64,000 nt of DNA. Origin: Cryptomeria japonica. Taxonomy: Eukaryota; Streptophyta; Pinopsida; Cupressales; Cupressaceae. A program made the translations under genes and the position numbers. Every line of letters starts with the position of its first letter. Position 1 is the stretch's first letter. Where the stretch lies: contig NC_081412.1 of assembly GCF_030272615.1 (NCBI RefSeq), positions 21,057,932 through 21,121,931 on the forward strand. The letters are read 5' to 3'. Of this stretch, positions 11,627 through 22,757 are shown in pieces. The notes below the pieces were generated by a model that was given only the letters and a program-made list of their open reading frames with translations, was not told the origin of the DNA and ran no database searches.

Positions 11627-12286
11627 TTGCAACATTCTTATAGTCGTGGCTTTCATATAATTACAAAACAAGGTTTTAAAGGACAAGGAATTGGGAAATT
11701 TGAGCATGGAATTCGTGTCCCTATAAACCCTCCTACACAAACTACTACAAGAGGCCTAGGAAGTGGTACCCCTCTTTCTATGGAAGAATTCCTTAGGCTT
11801 CAAAACTTTAAAGATTACCTTCAAAAACAACAAATCAAGAGAGCCCACAAGAATGCTTCTTCTTCAAAGAGTCCTTTTTGTTCATTTCATCAAACCCATG
11901 ACCATAATGCTAATGATTTCCCTGATTTTCAAAAATCTATTCAAGATGGCATAGATAGTGGCAAAATTAGAATTATGTATAATGAAAATTTTGCTTCTAA
12001 CAAACCCTCTCCTTCATGGAAAGACGGTATTTACCATCCTGACAGATTAGCTGCAAGAATATATTGAAAGTTGAAATATGACGAGAACATTTCCTTTCCT
12101 CAAAATAAAAATAAATATCTTAAGCAAGTGAAAGGTATTGAGTATTGCAATTTTCATGATTCATATTCACATTCTCTTGGAAAATGTTACACATTTAAGA
12201 AATTTGTTCAACTGCAGTATGATGTTACGCACATTTGTCTCACAACAGATCTAGCTGTATTTCTTGGTAGAAACACTGTGCCTTAG
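11627..12286 (+). pseudogene. Element N G-patch plus gag-like Cys/His motifs
   Basis: One frame of about 219 codons is split by a single TGA at 12065. Residues 9-47 look like a G-patch (GFKGQGIGKFEHG..., TRGLGSG), a glycine-rich RNA-binding motif known from Tat-type gypsy polyproteins. Around residue 84 comes CSFHQTHDHNANDFPDFQ and, after the stop, CNFHDSYSHSLGKCYTFK. These resemble the CxFHxxxGHxxxxC knuckle of Tat gag, with the first copy degenerate. No polymerase domain follows. Confidence 0.72.
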
Positions 12287-13061
12287 CACTTCTTTTCCCT
12301 TCATGTTTCTCTTCACCCTATGGCATAATTAGCCCATTTACCGAGGTCTCTTTATCATTAGTAACATACTTTGGGGCAGAAACATGAAGTCCATTTTTCT
12401 TCTTCTTTCTATACATTTATCTCTATCTTTGTGCATTATTCATTATTAGAGCTCTTTTCTTGCATAGGGTTATTCTTATGTGAGCTTATAATTATTCTTT
12501 GGTTTTCCTCTTTAATTAGAGATGGGAATCTTTAATGAGTACTACACTTTTTCTCTTTCCTTCATTCTCTTGGAAATCTTACCTCTTCTATGGTTTCGAT
12601 TATTTGCAAGTATGCTATGCCCCTTAGTAGGGAATGATCCCTTGAGAAGTGTGTATCCCTTCCTTGAAAGGATTTTTTCCACTAGGACATCATATCACTT
12701 GAAATTAATCACCATTAGAAACTATGTAATGTTTATCCTTGTTCTCCTCACTTGGGGAGCAAGGATTTTCACTCCTTTTCCTTTTCTTTCTTATCATTAT
12801 TTCCTTTAGGGGCTGCATCTTTCATATGTGATTATCATTTCTTACAATGGTATGCTTCTATGATTAATCCCCCTTGGGAAATCTATGATACAATTCTCTC
12901 TTCTTTTCGAAGATTACCACTTCTTGAGATATGTATTTTACATTTACTAATGCCTTTTCTTGCATGTATTCATGTAAGTTCATTGCACATTTTCTTATGT
13001 TTAATCTCTCTCTAGTAGATTATTTAAGCTCTTCTCATTGTCCCTTAGCTTGGGGGGCAAT

Positions 13062-13063
<2 letters not shown>

Positions 13064-13144
<81 letters not shown>
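13064..13144. repeat. (CT)n microsatellite
   Basis: About 80 bp of almost pure CT dinucleotide, interrupted only near the end. It lies inside N, so it is not present in B. Confidence 0.97.
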
Positions 13145-13730
13145 AGGGATCAAATTTTTCCTATTAAGTGGATGGTGTGAATTGTATTACTTGATGTCAT
13201 TCCTTGTACAAAATTGTTGGTTACTGGCTCAAGGATTGTCTCTTATACAAGAGGTGTAAATCCTTGATTAAAACCTCTCTCACACTTGGTAATTTACATC
13301 TATGATAAATTCACCCATCCCTCTGGGGGCTAAAAGTGAGTCATCCCTCACCAAGAATCCCTTTTCACCTAGAAATAGGAGGAAGGATTGCATTCTTGTT
13401 CTTTCCTTTTCTTGTTCTAGAAGATGTTATATTTGTCTAAGACAACTCCTTTTAGGGGTAGATGTCTTTTTGAACAAAGATCTCTTCTCCTCCAAGGATC
13501 ACCTCTACACTTACAACAAGATATCTCTTTTCAACTATCTTATCCTTTCTTGAAGAGTATTCCCTCTCTTTCTTGGATTTATGACATTGTTGCATAGCGG
13601 ATATCTTTTTTGTGATGAAGGTAGGTATCCTTGTTCTTCTTTCCTTAAGATATCAACATCAACCTATGTTGACATCTTAAGGGGGGGCACCCACACTGCT
13701 CCTTTGTATCATACTTCTCTCATGCATTGA

Positions 13731-14060
13731 ACAGTGGGACATTCTTGGAACCAAAGGGAAATCTCTTAGAGAAAGATATCATCACTTTTTGTATAGTGGA
13801 TCATTCTCGAAATTAGAGGACAGTCTCTTAGAGCGAGATGTCTTCACTTCTTTTTGTCTTGTACAGTGGGACATTCTTGGAACTAGAGGGAAACCTCTTA
13901 GAGCAAGATATCGTCACTTTTCTCTTGTACAGTGGGTCATTCTCGAAACCAGATCACAGTCTCTTAGAGAGAGATGACACCACTTTTCTTTTATGCGGGG
14001 TGATTATTCTCGGAACTAGAGCACAAACTCTTAGAGTGAGATATCACACCTTTCTTGACA
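13731..14060. repeat. Tandem repeat, about 60-70 bp unit, five copies
   Basis: Units start near 13732, 13792, 13862, 13927 and 13995. Each has the core 'agtggg-cattctcgaa-ctaga' followed by 'ctcttagag-gagat-tc'. Alternate units differ (gacattcttgg versus tcattctcg), suggesting a higher-order pair duplicated once or more. Confidence 0.88.
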
Positions 14061-14769
14061 CTTGTACTATACATTCTATACATGTTGTAGCATACTCAAG
14101 CATAGACTCCTATGAGGCACTTCAAACCTCACTTGCACACACATGCATGAGGTTGAGTGGAACTAACGGTGTTCTCACTCTCTCTCTTTACATGGATAAC
14201 CTAGGCAGGCTCTAGGGGCGAGATTTTCCATTTCCTTCTCTCCATGGATCACTAATTTTTAGGGGCGAGACATCCATGGTTTATTTATTCTTCACCTTTC
14301 TTCTCATGGATCACCAAAGTGTGTATTCATCTTCTCTCTCTTCTTCCTTTCATGAACTCATAGGTTTACTATTGATAGTTCATAGATGATGTCAGCTTTT
14401 CTCTTTTATATGATCGCTCATGTTTATGTGATGCCATTGGTCTTTGTGTCCTGATTAGTTGTTGAGATATTTGAGCTCGAGATCTCTTCGGCTAGTTAGT
14501 TTGTCGTCTTGTGTCTTGTTCTTGTTGTGTATCTTTTTGCGCTTTGTCTTTGTTTTTATGTGTCTTGTGCCTTTTTGTTTTGTGTGCTCTTGCATTTGTT
14601 GGCATGAGTTGAGACCCTAAGATTGGGGGCTTTTTTCTCCTCAATTTTAGTGGTGTCTTATACTCCTTGTGGCATCTCTCCATGTTTCTCATCTTCATCT
14701 CTCTCTCTTTTCTTCTACTTTATTGACAATAGTGGCATAAGCCATACTCCCACTAAAGTGGGGGCTAAA

Positions 14770-15941
14770 TGTAGTGTCATAAATTTGGGACCCCTACAAT
14801 TTTAACCATATTTTTGTGTCCTCACCTTGGCGATGACATCTCCTTCCCTAACCGAGACCTATTTCTGCATTTTCACCCTTCACCCTTCCTCCTTCATATC
14901 CTGTGTCTAATCTAGACCTTGTTCGGGCCCCAAAATAGGGCAGGATAGGGGCATGGCACCCCTGTCCTCACCTCTTAGGGTGGCCCTATGTCAGGTCTAC
15001 CCGATCTACTATGCACAATTTGTCTTTGATGTTTGCAATTCCTCTTTGTCGGCCTTTGGTGGTTGAAATTTAATCCTTGAGGCATGTATAAAAAGGAATT
15101 CAATACCCTCATTCATGAATTGAGATACAATGAAAAGATAGATAAAGAGCATAAGGAGAAGATACAATATTTCAAGGTCATCATCAAACATTCAAGCATT
15201 CAAGTCTTCTTCATTCATCCATTGGAGCAACATTACAACACTCATTTGCAAGCATGTGTGTGTGTTAGGGTTTTGTCATGTTACATGCCATTTCATACAA
15301 CATTTGTGATTACATTCAAGAAGAAAAGCAATCATCATCAACAAGTTGCAAATCTACAAGGTATACATTTCCATTGTTTACATTCAAGTAATTGCAATTA
15401 ATTTCTTTCAAGGTTGATTCCTCAATCGGGGTTTGACTGAGGCAAACCCCTATCTACAACCAATCTCCCTCATTTTTTGTGTGTAGGTTGCAAGTGAGCA
15501 GTTTTAATTTCAGGTTTGAGCTTCATTTGCAGAGACAGAAGAACCCTTTTCATTTCATAGATTTTGTGGCAGACCTTGTACATTCCCATTACGGTCCCGA
15601 CGAATTTTCTCCAAATTTGCAGGGCAGATCCACATCAGTCTAATTAGCTTTGATTCGAAGTTACAGCGTGATCCTATACTGGTAGCTCCTCATTTCACTT
15701 ATTTCTTCTCCCTTTTCCACATAGTCAACAAGTCAACTTTCTCATTTACAAAAGAGGGTAAATGACACTTCAATGACTTGCAATCCACTCAGAATTCACA
15801 TCCTTGTTTCCCTCGGATTTGGATCTGGTGGATTCAACCCCTCTTTTGAATGTAATTTCCTTTCCAAATGAAAATCATCCTAGTGGCTTCCTTTCTCTCT
15901 CCTAGGTGGGGAGTCACTAGGATCCAATCTTCCACTTTACA
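14770..15941 (+). repeat. Element N 3' LTR
   Basis: 1172 bp, the partner of 9028-10225. It is slightly shorter because of small deletions (for example about 28 bp near 14950). It ends CACTTTACA followed by the target duplication. Confidence 0.92.
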
Positions 15942-16446
15942 GATGTGAGAGATCTAATTACCTTTTTGACAATGACTTCATCAGCTATATCCTCTCCAAG
16001 TCCTCTCCAAGTCCTCTAATAGTGTTCACTATTTCATCAATTCTTTGAAGGTAATCAACAATCTTCTCATCATCTTTCATCTTCAAGCCTTTAAGCTAAC
16101 CTCTTAGTTTTTTCAGCTTAGCCTCCTTAACCTTGACATCTCCTTCAAACAATCTTTTCAACTTATCCCAAGTTTCCTTGGCAGATGAGCAGTTCATAAC
16201 CTTAACAAACTCATTATCAGAAAATCCACAGAGAATAGCATGCTTGGCATTGGCATTGTTTTCATACTCCTTCTTAGCATCTAGATCTATATGAGGATCA
16301 TTAGGGACAGTATACCCATTCTTAACAGACATCCAAACATCAAAACCTAGGGAGGACATATAGGTTTCCATTCTTTTGCTCTAGAAGGAATAGTTGGTAT
16401 CATCAAACATGGGAGCTTTCGTGGAGGAGGATTCATTCCTTGCCAT
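15942..16446 (-). pseudogene. Element B gag, N-terminal part
   Basis: The minus-strand ATG at 16446 follows the primer-binding site by about 60 bp and is the best gag start. The frame reads MARNESSSTKAPMFDDTNYSF, then a TAG where copia gag usually has Trp, then RMETYMSSLGFDVWMSVKNGY. It continues through KETWDKLKRLFEGD to 16096 and then to the N insertion with another stop. This is the usual N-terminal copia gag (UBN2-like). It rejoins at 9027 on the far side of N. Confidence 0.87.
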
Positions 16447-16508
16447 TGTGTTCTTAAACTAGAATCTACCCAACCTAAAGAAAGCTTTGACAAACAAGGA
16501 ACCTAAGC

Positions 16509-16519
16509 CTCTGATACCA
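16509..16519 (-). promoter_or_regulatory. Element B primer-binding site
   Basis: The minus strand reads TGGTATCAGAG, complementary to the 3' end of plant initiator methionine tRNA, two bases from the remaining LTR stub. Confidence 0.88.
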
Positions 16520-16521
16520 AT

Positions 16522-16543
16522 TGTAGAACACAAGATATCACTA
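16522..16543 (-). repeat. Element B 5' LTR stub (22 bp)
   Basis: The 22 bp match 2429-2450 exactly (tgtagaacacaagatatcac, then ta). Then the sequence switches without transition into element A's protease. It marks the breakpoint of a deletion. Confidence 0.85.
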
Positions 16544-16790
16544 TTCCACAATCATACCTTTCCATACTCACAAATTTTATTTTATCACCGGTCATATGAT
16601 GTGAAAAATCGATGTCAATCACCCATTCATATTTTTCTTTAACTTTAGTAACTAAATTTTTCTCCTCAATAGTGAAACTTGTGGAATCAACATGTACCAA
16701 TCTATCTTCTTAGATAGAAATAAATACAACTTCATCTCCTTCTGATTCTTCATATGTAGCACCTTCATCAACAACATAATAACAGTTCTT
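16544..16790 (-). pseudogene. Element A protease start (truncated)
   Basis: The minus-strand translation contains YEWVIDIDFSHHMTGDKIKF, corresponding to the copia protease W-V-I-DSG-x-SHHMTGD-x-x-x-F. Here DSG has become DID, so the catalytic triplet is altered. The frame then reads VSMERYDCG and is cut at 16544 by the B stub. Nothing of A downstream of this point survives until 2428. Confidence 0.78.
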
Positions 16791-16851
16791 CTATTTTTTT
16801 ATATTTCTGGTTAGACTTATAAGGCTTATCATACTTCTCTTGCTCCTCATA

Positions 16852-17775
16852 TCAATAATTCTTATCGTACTTATCAAATTTATCATGCCTATCATATTTA
16901 GCTATTCTCTTCGGGCATCTAGAAGCAAAATTTCCTATCTTATTACAAGAGAAACATTTCAAAGGCAATTTTCCAGCATACTTACTATCTCCCTTAGGTA
17001 ATCTTTGGGAAATCAATGCTTCAATCTCATCTAGTTCTCTTTCTTTCTCTTCCATTTCTATCCTTTCTCTTTCATATCTGGATATTCTGCATTCATCAGG
17101 ATCATACTTCTTCTTATTGGATATAGATTCTCTAAATGCTATCTCAGACTTTCCATGTGATTCACCAAATTTGCTCAGCTCAAAAGCAGCAATCTTTCCA
17201 ACCAACATATCTCTTGTCACTGTAGTCACACTCCAGATCTCATCAATAACAACTACCTTATGTTTGTAAGAAGAAGGCAAAGATCTCAGCACCTTAGCAA
17301 CAATTTCATCTTCTTCAAGGTTTCCACCAACACATCTGATACCTAGGAAACGATCATTCACCTTAGCCATAAAGCTGTTTATGATCTCTTCTTCTCCTAT
17401 CTTCAGCATCACATATTTTCCTTTCAAACTCTGCTACGTAGCAACTTTCACTTGTTTATCTCCTTCATACAAGGTCTCAAGTTTCTCTCAGATCTCATGT
17501 GCAGTCTGAAGTCCCATTACATTTTTCATCTCTGAGTCATTCAGGGCACTCAGCAATGCTTCCTTCACTCCCATGTTATGTTCATCTTCTATGATCTTAT
17601 CAATAGTAATTAGTCCGTTCGAAGGAGTAGAATAGGCATTCTTTATAATCTTCAAGTAATCTTCTCTAAGACATCTCAAGTGCACTTCTATTCGGTTCTT
17701 CCATATAGCATAGTTACTTCCATCAAATCTCAGACTCTCCTTCTTAAAGATAACACCTCCAATTCCAGTTGCCAT
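16852..17775 (-). pseudogene. Element A gag
   Basis: One frame of about 308 codons from the ATG at 17775, with stops only at 17488 (TGA in place of Trp in EIWEKLETLYEGD) and about 17430 (TAG). The N-terminus (SLRFDGSNYAIWKNRIEVHL) is standard copia gag. Residues around 175-260 include LPSSYKHKVVVIDE and a charged region. The zinc knuckle near 16960 reads CFSCNKIGNFASRC, with the conserved His replaced by Asn. Apart from these three lesions it is well preserved. Confidence 0.9.
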
Positions 17776-17818
17776 CCCAGATCTCCTTAAGTGGTTAAGC
17801 TTCTTCTAGAGGATATAA

Positions 17819-17829
17819 CTCTGATACCA
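17819..17829 (-). promoter_or_regulatory. Element A primer-binding site
   Basis: The minus strand reads TGGTATCAGAG two bases from the 5' LTR, as in B, E and H. Confidence 0.9.
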
Positions 17830-17831
17830 AT

Positions 17832-19132
17832 TATTAGCAGCAACAATGGAAGAAAACTGAGGAGGGGGGGGTGAATCAGTTTTTGCTGGATCTACAAACT
17901 TAACCACAAAAAATAGATCTAATAAACTACAACAATAACAAAGATAAGCAAATTGATAACACAAAACACAACACCAATATTTTGATGTGGAAAACCCAAT
18001 CAAGGGAAAAATCACGGTGGGAACCTACCCATAATAATATGATACTCTATAGTAGTATGTGAAAATATTACAATGGGGAATGCACATGTATTTAGGCACA
18101 CTGCCTAGAGCTCACTACTCAAATAATAATGACCTAGAAGGTTACAACCCTTAGGTAAGTCTCACTGGCTTACAACAAGATTCATACTACAATCCAGAAT
18201 GAATGATCTGCAATGATAGTATCTTCAAATGCCTAATGAGAGTTTCAGTTAAGTACAATTGTCTTCTCTACAACACCAATCTCTCCTCAATCACAACACC
18301 GAAAGATGAAACTTTGTTTGCACTTAAACCACTCTTTGATAATGCAAACACAACCTTGATACCTAAATTACATAACAATATCACCAACATATACAATTCA
18401 TCAACCTTGATAACAAGGTCAGCTAAACCCTTAACTCACAATTACAAAATTACATCACACGATACAAAGATCAACCACCAGACCAATATAATGATATGCA
18501 TGAATAAACATGGACCTAAATCAAATTCCCAAATACACAACACCACCAGAAATCACACTAAGAACAACCGCAATACACTACACCACCAGAAATATCGCAT
18601 AACACAAATAACATTACCGGATCAAAAAAAAAACCAATAACTCTCACAAAGATCAATGCGGATCATCAAAACAAATTGGACTCAATTAGGAAACACCAAC
18701 AAGAACATTAGAATCATCAATAACAACTACACCAACACCACTTATCAAATCTTAATCAATCAACATCTAAACCTCAAGAATACTCAAACAATAGTAACTA
18801 TCATGAAGAAAGATAACCTGCAGAGCACCAAATCATGAACCATCTAAAATTAAGATACACAAGACCATCCTAAATAATCTCCCAAAAACTCAGCTCAAGA
18901 TCTGATCATACAGGAATATACCAGAGGAAATATTGAACTCTGCAAAACACTGATCAGAAAAACAAAGTGTAAAACCGGATCATATGATATGATCAATTAG
19001 GCTTCCCAAATTACCAAAACTAATATAGAAGAATATAATGATACTATAAATACTCCATACACCAAACCAAAGTCCCAATGTAACCAATCTACAATCACCA
19101 GAGCAGGAATATGTTGACATCAATGTCCAATA
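17832..19132 (-). repeat. Element A 5' LTR
   Basis: About 1301 bp, the partner of 765-2089. Near its outer end a segment of about 28 bp is missing between two CAATG repeats, consistent with slippage. The end nucleotides are slightly mutated from TG...CA. Confidence 0.92.
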
Positions 19133-19137
19133 GGATG
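19133..19137. other. Target-site duplication of element A, right copy (GGATG)
   Basis: Same five bases as 760-764. Confidence 0.7.
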
Positions 19138-22100
19138 GTTGTTTTGGCTTGATGTGATGGAGGAGGGAGGATGGAAATAAATTGTTTGGAAGGGTGATAG
19201 GAAGATGTGATGGTGGGTTGGGAAGCACACTTTAATTTTGCATTAGTTGTACCAGCATTTTTTGATGATGTGCCTTGTAAAATGTATCCAAGACCATGTG
19301 ATCTTAGATGTGCTTTGACATGGATAGGTTATAAAGTACCCTTCTCGTGTAGGCCTAATCCTTTACCTCGATAGTTCAATTTTCTGAGCATTTTATCCAA
19401 AATAGGATACTTGTTCTTTAGGTAACAAGACATGAGTTTGTTATCAGATGGAAGAGGATGGGTGGTGAATATGAGTTGTTCTTCTACTATGAATGATCTA
19501 CCATGGATGAATGTAAGAGAACCAAGGGGATAGCGTGATGGTGATGGGAGGGTTCGGATGAGAGGTGATAAAGGATCAAGAAATGGATTTAATGGGATGG
19601 GAGGTTCTTGACTTGGATGTGGGGATGATAAGGTATCATGAAATGCAATAGGTGGGATTGTAGGATCTTTATATGGATGAGGGGATGATAATGGATCTTG
19701 AGATGGAGGAGGCTGGATGGTAGAATCTTAATTTGGATCGATGGATGTTTCAATATTCTTTGGAACAAGATCTTGGCAAGATGAGAATAGTGTCATTGGC
19801 ATGATGAAATATGAGAGCATAGACTCTTCAAATGGAGTAGATGAAAGGATGGGAGGTTCTTCAATTGGGATAAATGGAGTAATTGGAAGGATGAGAGGCT
19901 CATTAGATTGAGTTTGAATGATGGTAGGAGTGGGATATGGGGATCGTGGTTGGATGAAATCAACAGATGGGATGATTTCAATGCTATTAGGAGATGGAAG
20001 AAGAATGATCAATGTGGGAGATAAATTTCCTCATCAATAGTAGCCTCACATGGTGGAGTGAGATGACATGAATAACTAACTTTAGGAGATGGATTTTATA
20101 TTAGTCCTTGGAGGGCATCTGGAGTGAGATACTTTCTTATTTGAGGTTGTGGTGGATGTTTATCATTTATAGATGGTGGTAAGACAAGATAGTTCACATA
20201 TGAAGTTGTGGGAGTAGCTCATGAACCTAGTTGAATTATGATGGTGGAGAAACAATGGATAGGGACATACCATAGGAAGTGGATTGAGGGATGTAGGTGG
20301 GTTGAGGAATGGGATTTGGTGGATTGAGATAGGACAAATTGGATGGCAGATTGAGATAGGATGGAAGCTTAGGATTGGATGAAAGATATGGAGATGGTGG
20401 ATTGAGATAGGATGGAATAGATGGTAGACTGAGATAGGAGAAAGTGGGAATCTAAGGAGGGTTAGGATTAACTAGAGGAATAGGGATATGGATTGTAAAA
20501 TGGATTGGCAGATATTGAGATGGCAGACTCAGATTAGGGATGTATGTGGTAGTGTTGTTATGAAAAGATGAAAGTTGGGATATGAACATGCGAGAAGGTG
20601 GAGGCATGGATGTCGCATATGGAGGATATGTGAGTGTCATATAAGAGGGATCTGTGGATGGGTGACATAGTAGATTTCCCTTGTCAAAGGTATGATGTAT
20701 TATGAGTGGGTATGTGTAAATGGATGATGGGGTAGCTAGGATGGACAACTAGATCTTGGTATTTGACGCTTGGTGTAAGCTTATCAAGAATGATGGAATC
20801 ATTTTTTTTTATTTCATACTCATCTTGATTAGAAAGACTCTCAGATCATCATCGGAATGGGGTGGAGTAGAATAAAAATTAGGATGGATAAACTCATCAA
20901 AATAAGATTGCGACATGGCAATTAGTTGATGAGTTAGATAGGGACAAAGGATGAAAATGGATGATAAACTAAATCTTAGATTAGGATGAATGATAACCTC
21001 GGACTAGGATGAGGATACACTTTGAAGGTGATGGAGAGATAATGAGGGTGACAAAAATGATTTTATATGAAGGATGGACTCTTTGGATTTTGGATGAGGG
21101 CAGATTTTCCAAAAGACAGGATGAACCCATTAGACTACAGGCCAAAACTGATAGAATGGCTTAACATTGACTATGCTATATATTTAGACCCACTCAAAAA
21201 TAAAGTGATTCTACTAAAGTACAAGGAAAACCTATCAGATGGTGAATAGGTTTGAACTAGGAAAACCCACCAAAAGACATGGCAAACCCACCAAACAATG
21301 AATGGACTGGGATTAGGCAAACTCGCCAAAAGACATGGCAGGCCCACTAGACTAGGGAGAAAAATCATTGGACTGAGGAGGAAATCCATCAAAGGATGGG
21401 TTGATAAGGCAAGGTGAATCCACTGGATTAGTGGGCAAAACTATTGAAGGATGGACTAACTAGGAAAAGAAAACCCATTGGACTAGTGGATAAATCCATC
21501 GAAGGATGGGCTGATAAGTCAAGGCGATACCACCAAAATGAGTAGCAAATCTGCCAAAATAATGGCAGACCCACTAATACATAGGGCGATCCACCAAACC
21601 AAGGGATGGTTGAATAAAAAGACTAAGATGGCAAAAGGACTGAAGATAACAAACAACAAGATAAAAGATGACTAAGATTTAGACTGATTAGAGGTAATCA
21701 CTAGATATCTACAAGAAGACACACTGCAAATGCTCAGAACTTATGCTAGACAAGTAGGAATACCTGTTGCTTTAGGCTCATAGCACAAGCACTAATACAA
21801 AAGAGGGTGGATAGCTAGATCTTTGAACCTATAAATAGATTTCCCTTTACTCTCTCTCAAGGAGGCTAGATAAGTGTAACCAATAGATTCCTATCTCAAC
21901 CTAAATAAGTACATCATGAATAATTTTGAGGTACAATATTCATCCTCGCCACCAATTTAGTGGTGGTCAAAGGATTCTAGCTAGGTTTATGTAGGCAACC
22001 AGAGGTGTCCTTTATATACCACAAGGGCACATGAGGAACATTCATGAACACCACTCCATTACAAGCGAGGGCCATGAAGGTTAGTTAAGCTCTTCGAACC

Positions 22101-22757
22101 ATCCCTACACCCCTATCTTGGTATCACCCAAGCTTCAGGATTTTGCTAGACATGATGTGAGATGGATTGAGCTACATCTTTTGTTCTCACCCCTTTATAT
22201 ACCCCATTGGTTCATGTGGTTGAGGTTGTCCTTTGGGGTGATCAAATCCTCAAACAGGCCTCCTAACAAAATAAAAAGGAGATAGCATGTCTTTCTCTTA
22301 TACCCAAGGTCCACGAAGGCAAGGGGAGAGAATACATACACTCTAACTTGGATGAAAAAAAAGAGTCCAAGCACATAGTCAGAGACAAGATAATCATAAA
22401 TTACCTAATGAAATTGAATTGTGAGCTACACTAAAAAATGAAAACACCCCCTAATTTACCTTTGCAACAATTGCCAATATTTTTTGTTTCTCATCCACTC
22501 TTTTCTACATTATGGTCCTATGAAAACAAAGATTTAGGAGGTTTTAAGGGGTATTTGAAAAGAGAAGTAAGTATAAATAAGGTTCTATCAAAGTCACAAC
22601 AAACAATAGTTAGTAGTTAGTATCAAAAAATATTTCTAGAAAATGTATTAAAATTCAAATCTGCTATTACACAGATCAATTCTACTATTATACTAATAAC
22701 CTTGTTGAATGTAGAGTGATTTTTCTACTCTTGATGCCCTATCCATCAGTTAATGAT
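19138..22757. repeat. GGATG-rich low-complexity DNA and unassigned flank
   Basis: From 19138 to about 21000 the DNA is dominated by degenerate 'ggatggtagattgagatagg'-type repeats, continuing the block at 1-759. Minus-strand frames (19728-20012, 20452-20748) are Pro/Ser/Thr-rich and look like chance products of this composition. A remnant of a proline-rich gene cannot be excluded. From 21000 to 21640 comes another degenerate repeat. 21640-22757 is non-coding, with no LTR pair that I can recognise. Confidence 0.55.
21240..21640. repeat. Degenerate tandem-like repeat
   Basis: Irregular reuse of 'cat(c/t)gaaggatgggctgataagtcaaggc', 'ggactagtgg-taaatcc' and 'ccaccaaa-agacatggca' modules at roughly 50-70 bp spacing, for example near 21380, 21430 and 21495. 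No clean unit length can be given. Confidence 0.6.

Larger units (their letters stand above)
12287..14769 (+). other. Element N non-coding filler and polypurine tract
   Basis: About 2.5 kb without a recognisable protein where pol would be expected. It is pyrimidine-rich on the plus strand and includes a (CT)n tract (13064-13144) and a five-unit tandem repeat (13731-14060). It ends in the purine-rich tract AAAGTGGGGGCTAAA (14755-14769) just before the 3' LTR. Leu/Ser-rich frames here are translations of the CT repeat. Confidence 0.7.
9028..15941 (+). mobile_element. Element N: non-autonomous gypsy-like LTR element with G-patch, inserted in B gag
   Basis: LTRs at 9028-10225 and 14770-15941, both TGTAGTGTCATAAA...CACTTTACA. 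Flanks AATGT (9023-9027) and GATGT (15942-15946) form a 5-bp duplication with one change. A primer-binding site follows the left LTR and a polypurine tract precedes the right one, giving plus orientation. The 4.5-kb interior has two short gag-like frames with a G-patch and zinc-like motifs but no RT, RNase H or integrase. It would need proteins from a related element; Tat-lineage gypsy is suggested by the G-patch also seen in element T. Confidence 0.88.
2429..16543 (-). mobile_element. Element B: Ty1/copia retrotransposon inserted in A, 5' LTR deleted
   Basis: Full domain order on the minus strand: gag (16446-15942, then 9027-7510 after interruption by N), protease, pre-integrase zinc domain, integrase, RT, RNase H, polypurine tract, 3' LTR. 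The long gag with a coiled coil and two CCHC knuckles resembles SIRE/Maximus-type copia elements; that lineage is a suggestion. Only 22 bp of the 5' LTR remain (16522-16543), after which the sequence jumps into A's protease. No coding domain is intact. Confidence 0.88.
765..19132 (-). mobile_element. Element A: Ty1/copia-type LTR retrotransposon, broken by nested insertions
   Basis: It is bounded by two related LTRs (765-2089 and 17832-19132). A minus-strand primer-binding site (TGGTATCAGAG, complementary to the 3' end of initiator methionine tRNA) lies inside the right LTR. A polypurine tract lies inside the left LTR, so the element reads on the minus strand. It keeps gag (17775 to 16852) and the start of protease (to 16544), but integrase, RT and RNase H are gone. 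The gap is filled by element B, which itself contains N. Its own surviving sequence is therefore about 765-2428 plus 16544-19132. Confidence 0.9.

Noticed and set aside
12931-13259. Leu/Ser-rich open frames as genes
   Set aside because: They are translations of the (CT)n tract.
19728-20748. Pro/Ser-rich minus-strand frames as genes
   Set aside because: Short, low complexity and fully explained by GGATG-type repeats; no start context or domain.
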